From an uncultured Oscillospiraceae bacterium (GTDB lineage: Bacteria > Bacillota > Clostridia > Oscillospirales > Acutalibacteraceae): a DNA stretch of 6,462 nucleotides. Of this stretch, positions 5,612 to 6,462 are shown piece after piece. The stretch covers positions 1 through 6,462 of the forward strand of contig URYX01000103.1 in assembly GCA_900552225.1 (NCBI GenBank), given 5' to 3'. Under the pieces are notes generated by a model, which worked only from the letters and a program-made list of their open reading frames with translations, was not told the origin of the DNA and did no database searches. The position numbers were made by a program, and so were the translations under genes. Within the stretch, counting starts at the first letter, position 1. Every line of letters starts with the position of its first letter.

Positions 5612-6271
5612 ATGACAGGTTCCGCCTCGCTCCCCACCGTACCGCCGCTGCCGCGGCGCATTCTCATCGCCGTGCTGGCCGCACTGCAGCTGGTGATGGT
5701 CGCCACAGGGATTGCCTATATTCCCATCGGCCCCCTGCGCCTGACCTTTCTCACCCTGCCGGTCGCCGTCGGCGGTGCTCTGCTCGGCCCGGCCGCGGGC
5801 GCCGTTCTCGGTGCCGTATTCGGCATTTCGAGCTTTCTCACCTGCCTCGGTGTGTTCTCCATGGATCCGCTCGGAGCCGTGCTGCTCGGTATTCAGCCGG
5901 TACTCCTCTTTCTGGTGTGCGTCGTACCGCGCATTCTGTGCGGATGGCTTCCGGCGCTCGCCTGCCGCGCCCTGTCCCGCTCCCGCCTCGGGCAAAAGGA
6001 CAAAAGCGGCCTGCTGCCGCTCGGCACGGCCTGCCTGCTGACGCCGCTGCTCAACACCCTGTTCTTTCTGAGCGGCCTGTGGCTTTGCTTTGCCGACAGC
6101 TTCCTGCACAGCAGCGCCGTCACCGACCTGCTCGGCGGAACGGTTTCCTCCGTCACGGCGCTGTTCGCGGCCTTTGCCGGCGTCAATGCCCTGCTCGAAG
6201 CAGCGGTCGGCCTGATTGCGGGAACCGCCGTCTGCAAGGCACTGTCTCTGCTGCTGCATCGCATGCACTGA
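5612..6271 (+). CDS. ECF transporter S component, probably for pantothenate (PanT-like)
   Basis: This 219-residue integral membrane protein is almost wholly hydrophobic, with about six membrane segments (roughly 16-36, 45-60, 62-82, 86-110, 138-160, 175-210). That size and layout fit the vitamin-binding S component of ECF importers. The segment IPIGPLRLTFLTLPVAVGGA (37-56), then GPAAGAVLGAVFGISSF (59-75), is characteristic of the ECF S-component superfamily, and an AxxxA motif (Ala20-Ala24) in the first helix could contact the T component. No ECF ATPase or T gene is present, so it would use a shared (group II) module. Pantothenate is inferred from its place behind coaX; another vitamin is possible. 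I chose ATG 5612 because AAAGGAG (5597-5603) is 8 nt upstream; the GTG at 5594 would lie ahead of that site. Confidence 0.8.
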   Translation: MTGSASLPTVPPLPRRILIAVLAALQLVMVATGIAYIPIGPLRLTFLTLPVAVGGALLGPAAGAVLGAVFGISSFLTCLGVFSMDPLGAVLLGIQPVLLFLVCVVPRILCGWLPALACRALSRSRLGQKDKSGLLPLGTACLLTPLLNTLFFLSGLWLCFADSFLHSSAVTDLLGGTVSSVTALFAAFAGVNALLEAAVGLIAGTAVCKALSLLLHRMH

Positions 6272-6297
6272 TTCCTGCTCTGCGTATAAGCACATAA

Positions 6298-6340
6298 AAA
6301 GCCGCATAGGATTCCCTATTGGAGGATCCTATGCGGCTTT
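6298..6340. terminator. Long intrinsic-terminator hairpin downstream of the S-component gene
   Basis: AAAGCCGCATAGGAT (6298-6312) is a perfect 15-bp inverted repeat with 6326-6340; after a GG bulge, TCC/GGA adds 3 bp around a CTATT loop. On the plus strand only three T residues, inside the stem, mark the exit (CTTTCAG). On the minus strand the stem runs into five T residues, a better terminator. It probably ends the coaX unit and also stops a leftward gene lying beyond the window. Confidence 0.75.
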
Positions 6341-6349
6341 CAGACTGTC

Positions 6350-6369
6350 AAAAAAGGCCGCAGGCCGCA
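6350..6369 (-). repeat. 7-bp tandem repeat beside an A-tract
   Basis: GGCCGCA occurs twice in tandem (6356-6362 and 6363-6369) directly after six A residues (6350-6355). Read on the minus strand, GGCC-TGC-GGCC followed by TTTTTT is a minimal terminator-like hairpin, but with only 4 bp it is weak. Confidence 0.3.
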
Positions 6370-6437
6370 AAAGCAACAGGAATTTCGAGAAAAAACTACA
6401 AGTCACCGATTCCTTCTTCTTATTTATCCAAAATACT

Positions 6438-6458
6438 GTTGGCCCCGGCGGGGCCAAC
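6438..6458 (+). terminator. GC-rich hairpin at the window edge, possible terminator
   Basis: GTTGGCCCC (6438-6446) pairs perfectly with GGGGCCAAC (6450-6458) around a 3-nt loop. The sequence continues GCTT to the end of the window, so a T-run may follow but cannot be seen. On the minus strand it is followed by AGTATTTTGG, a poor tract. No gene is visible in 6341-6437 to which it would belong. Confidence 0.35.
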
Positions 6459-6462
6459 GCTT

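Noticed and set aside
5369..6307. Open frame of 312 codons on the minus strand opposite the S-component gene
   Set aside because: Its Gln/Gly/Arg/Ala-rich low-complexity product is typical of the antisense of a GC-rich membrane-protein gene.
1..6462. CRISPR array, tRNA, rRNA, prophage or insertion sequence
   Set aside because: No spaced direct repeats, cloverleaf, rRNA-like stretch, transposase or phage gene was seen on either strand.

Overview
The window looks like chromosomal DNA of a GC-rich Bacillota species of the class Clostridia, most likely an Oscillospiraceae-type gut bacterium. The reasons are purine-rich AGGAGG-type ribosome binding sites in front of most genes, sigma-A-type promoters, a lipoprotein sugar-binding protein, a type III pantothenate kinase and a lone ECF transporter S component. 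The genus is my inference from style, not from a marker gene.

Left part, minus strand (about 4373 down to 69): a sugar-uptake operon in the order mglB-mglA-mglC (binding lipoprotein, double ATPase, permease of the CUT2 / ribose-galactose ABC family). A fourth small gene follows, encoding a single-pass membrane protein with one extracytoplasmic InlB B-repeat (Listeria-Bacteroides repeat). A sigma-A promoter with a perfect TATAAT but a poor -35 sits ahead of mglB. A perfect 15-bp hairpin separates mglB from mglA and a weaker one separates mglA from mglC. This would suit more binding protein than membrane components.

Centre (4322-4689): a divergent intergenic region holding the mgl promoter, a strong extended -10 promoter for the rightward genes, and a roughly 150-nt 5' leader that folds into three successive hairpins before the coaX ribosome binding site.

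Right part, plus strand (4690-6271): coaX (type III pantothenate kinase), then a structured 154-bp gap, then a small hydrophobic protein that looks like the substrate-binding S component of an energy-coupling factor (ECF) vitamin transporter. Together they suggest a pantothenate salvage unit: uptake, then phosphorylation to 4'-phosphopantothenate, the first step to coenzyme A. The ECF ATPases and T component are not here, so the S component would have to share a module encoded elsewhere.

Right end (6272-6462): no gene seen. It holds a long terminator-like hairpin, a short 7-bp tandem repeat beside an A-tract, and a GC-rich hairpin at the window edge.

Most of the window is recognisable housekeeping transport and cofactor metabolism. 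The parts I would look at again are the B-repeat membrane protein attached to the mgl operon, the binding-pocket changes in MglB, and the structured leaders of the coaX and S-component genes.
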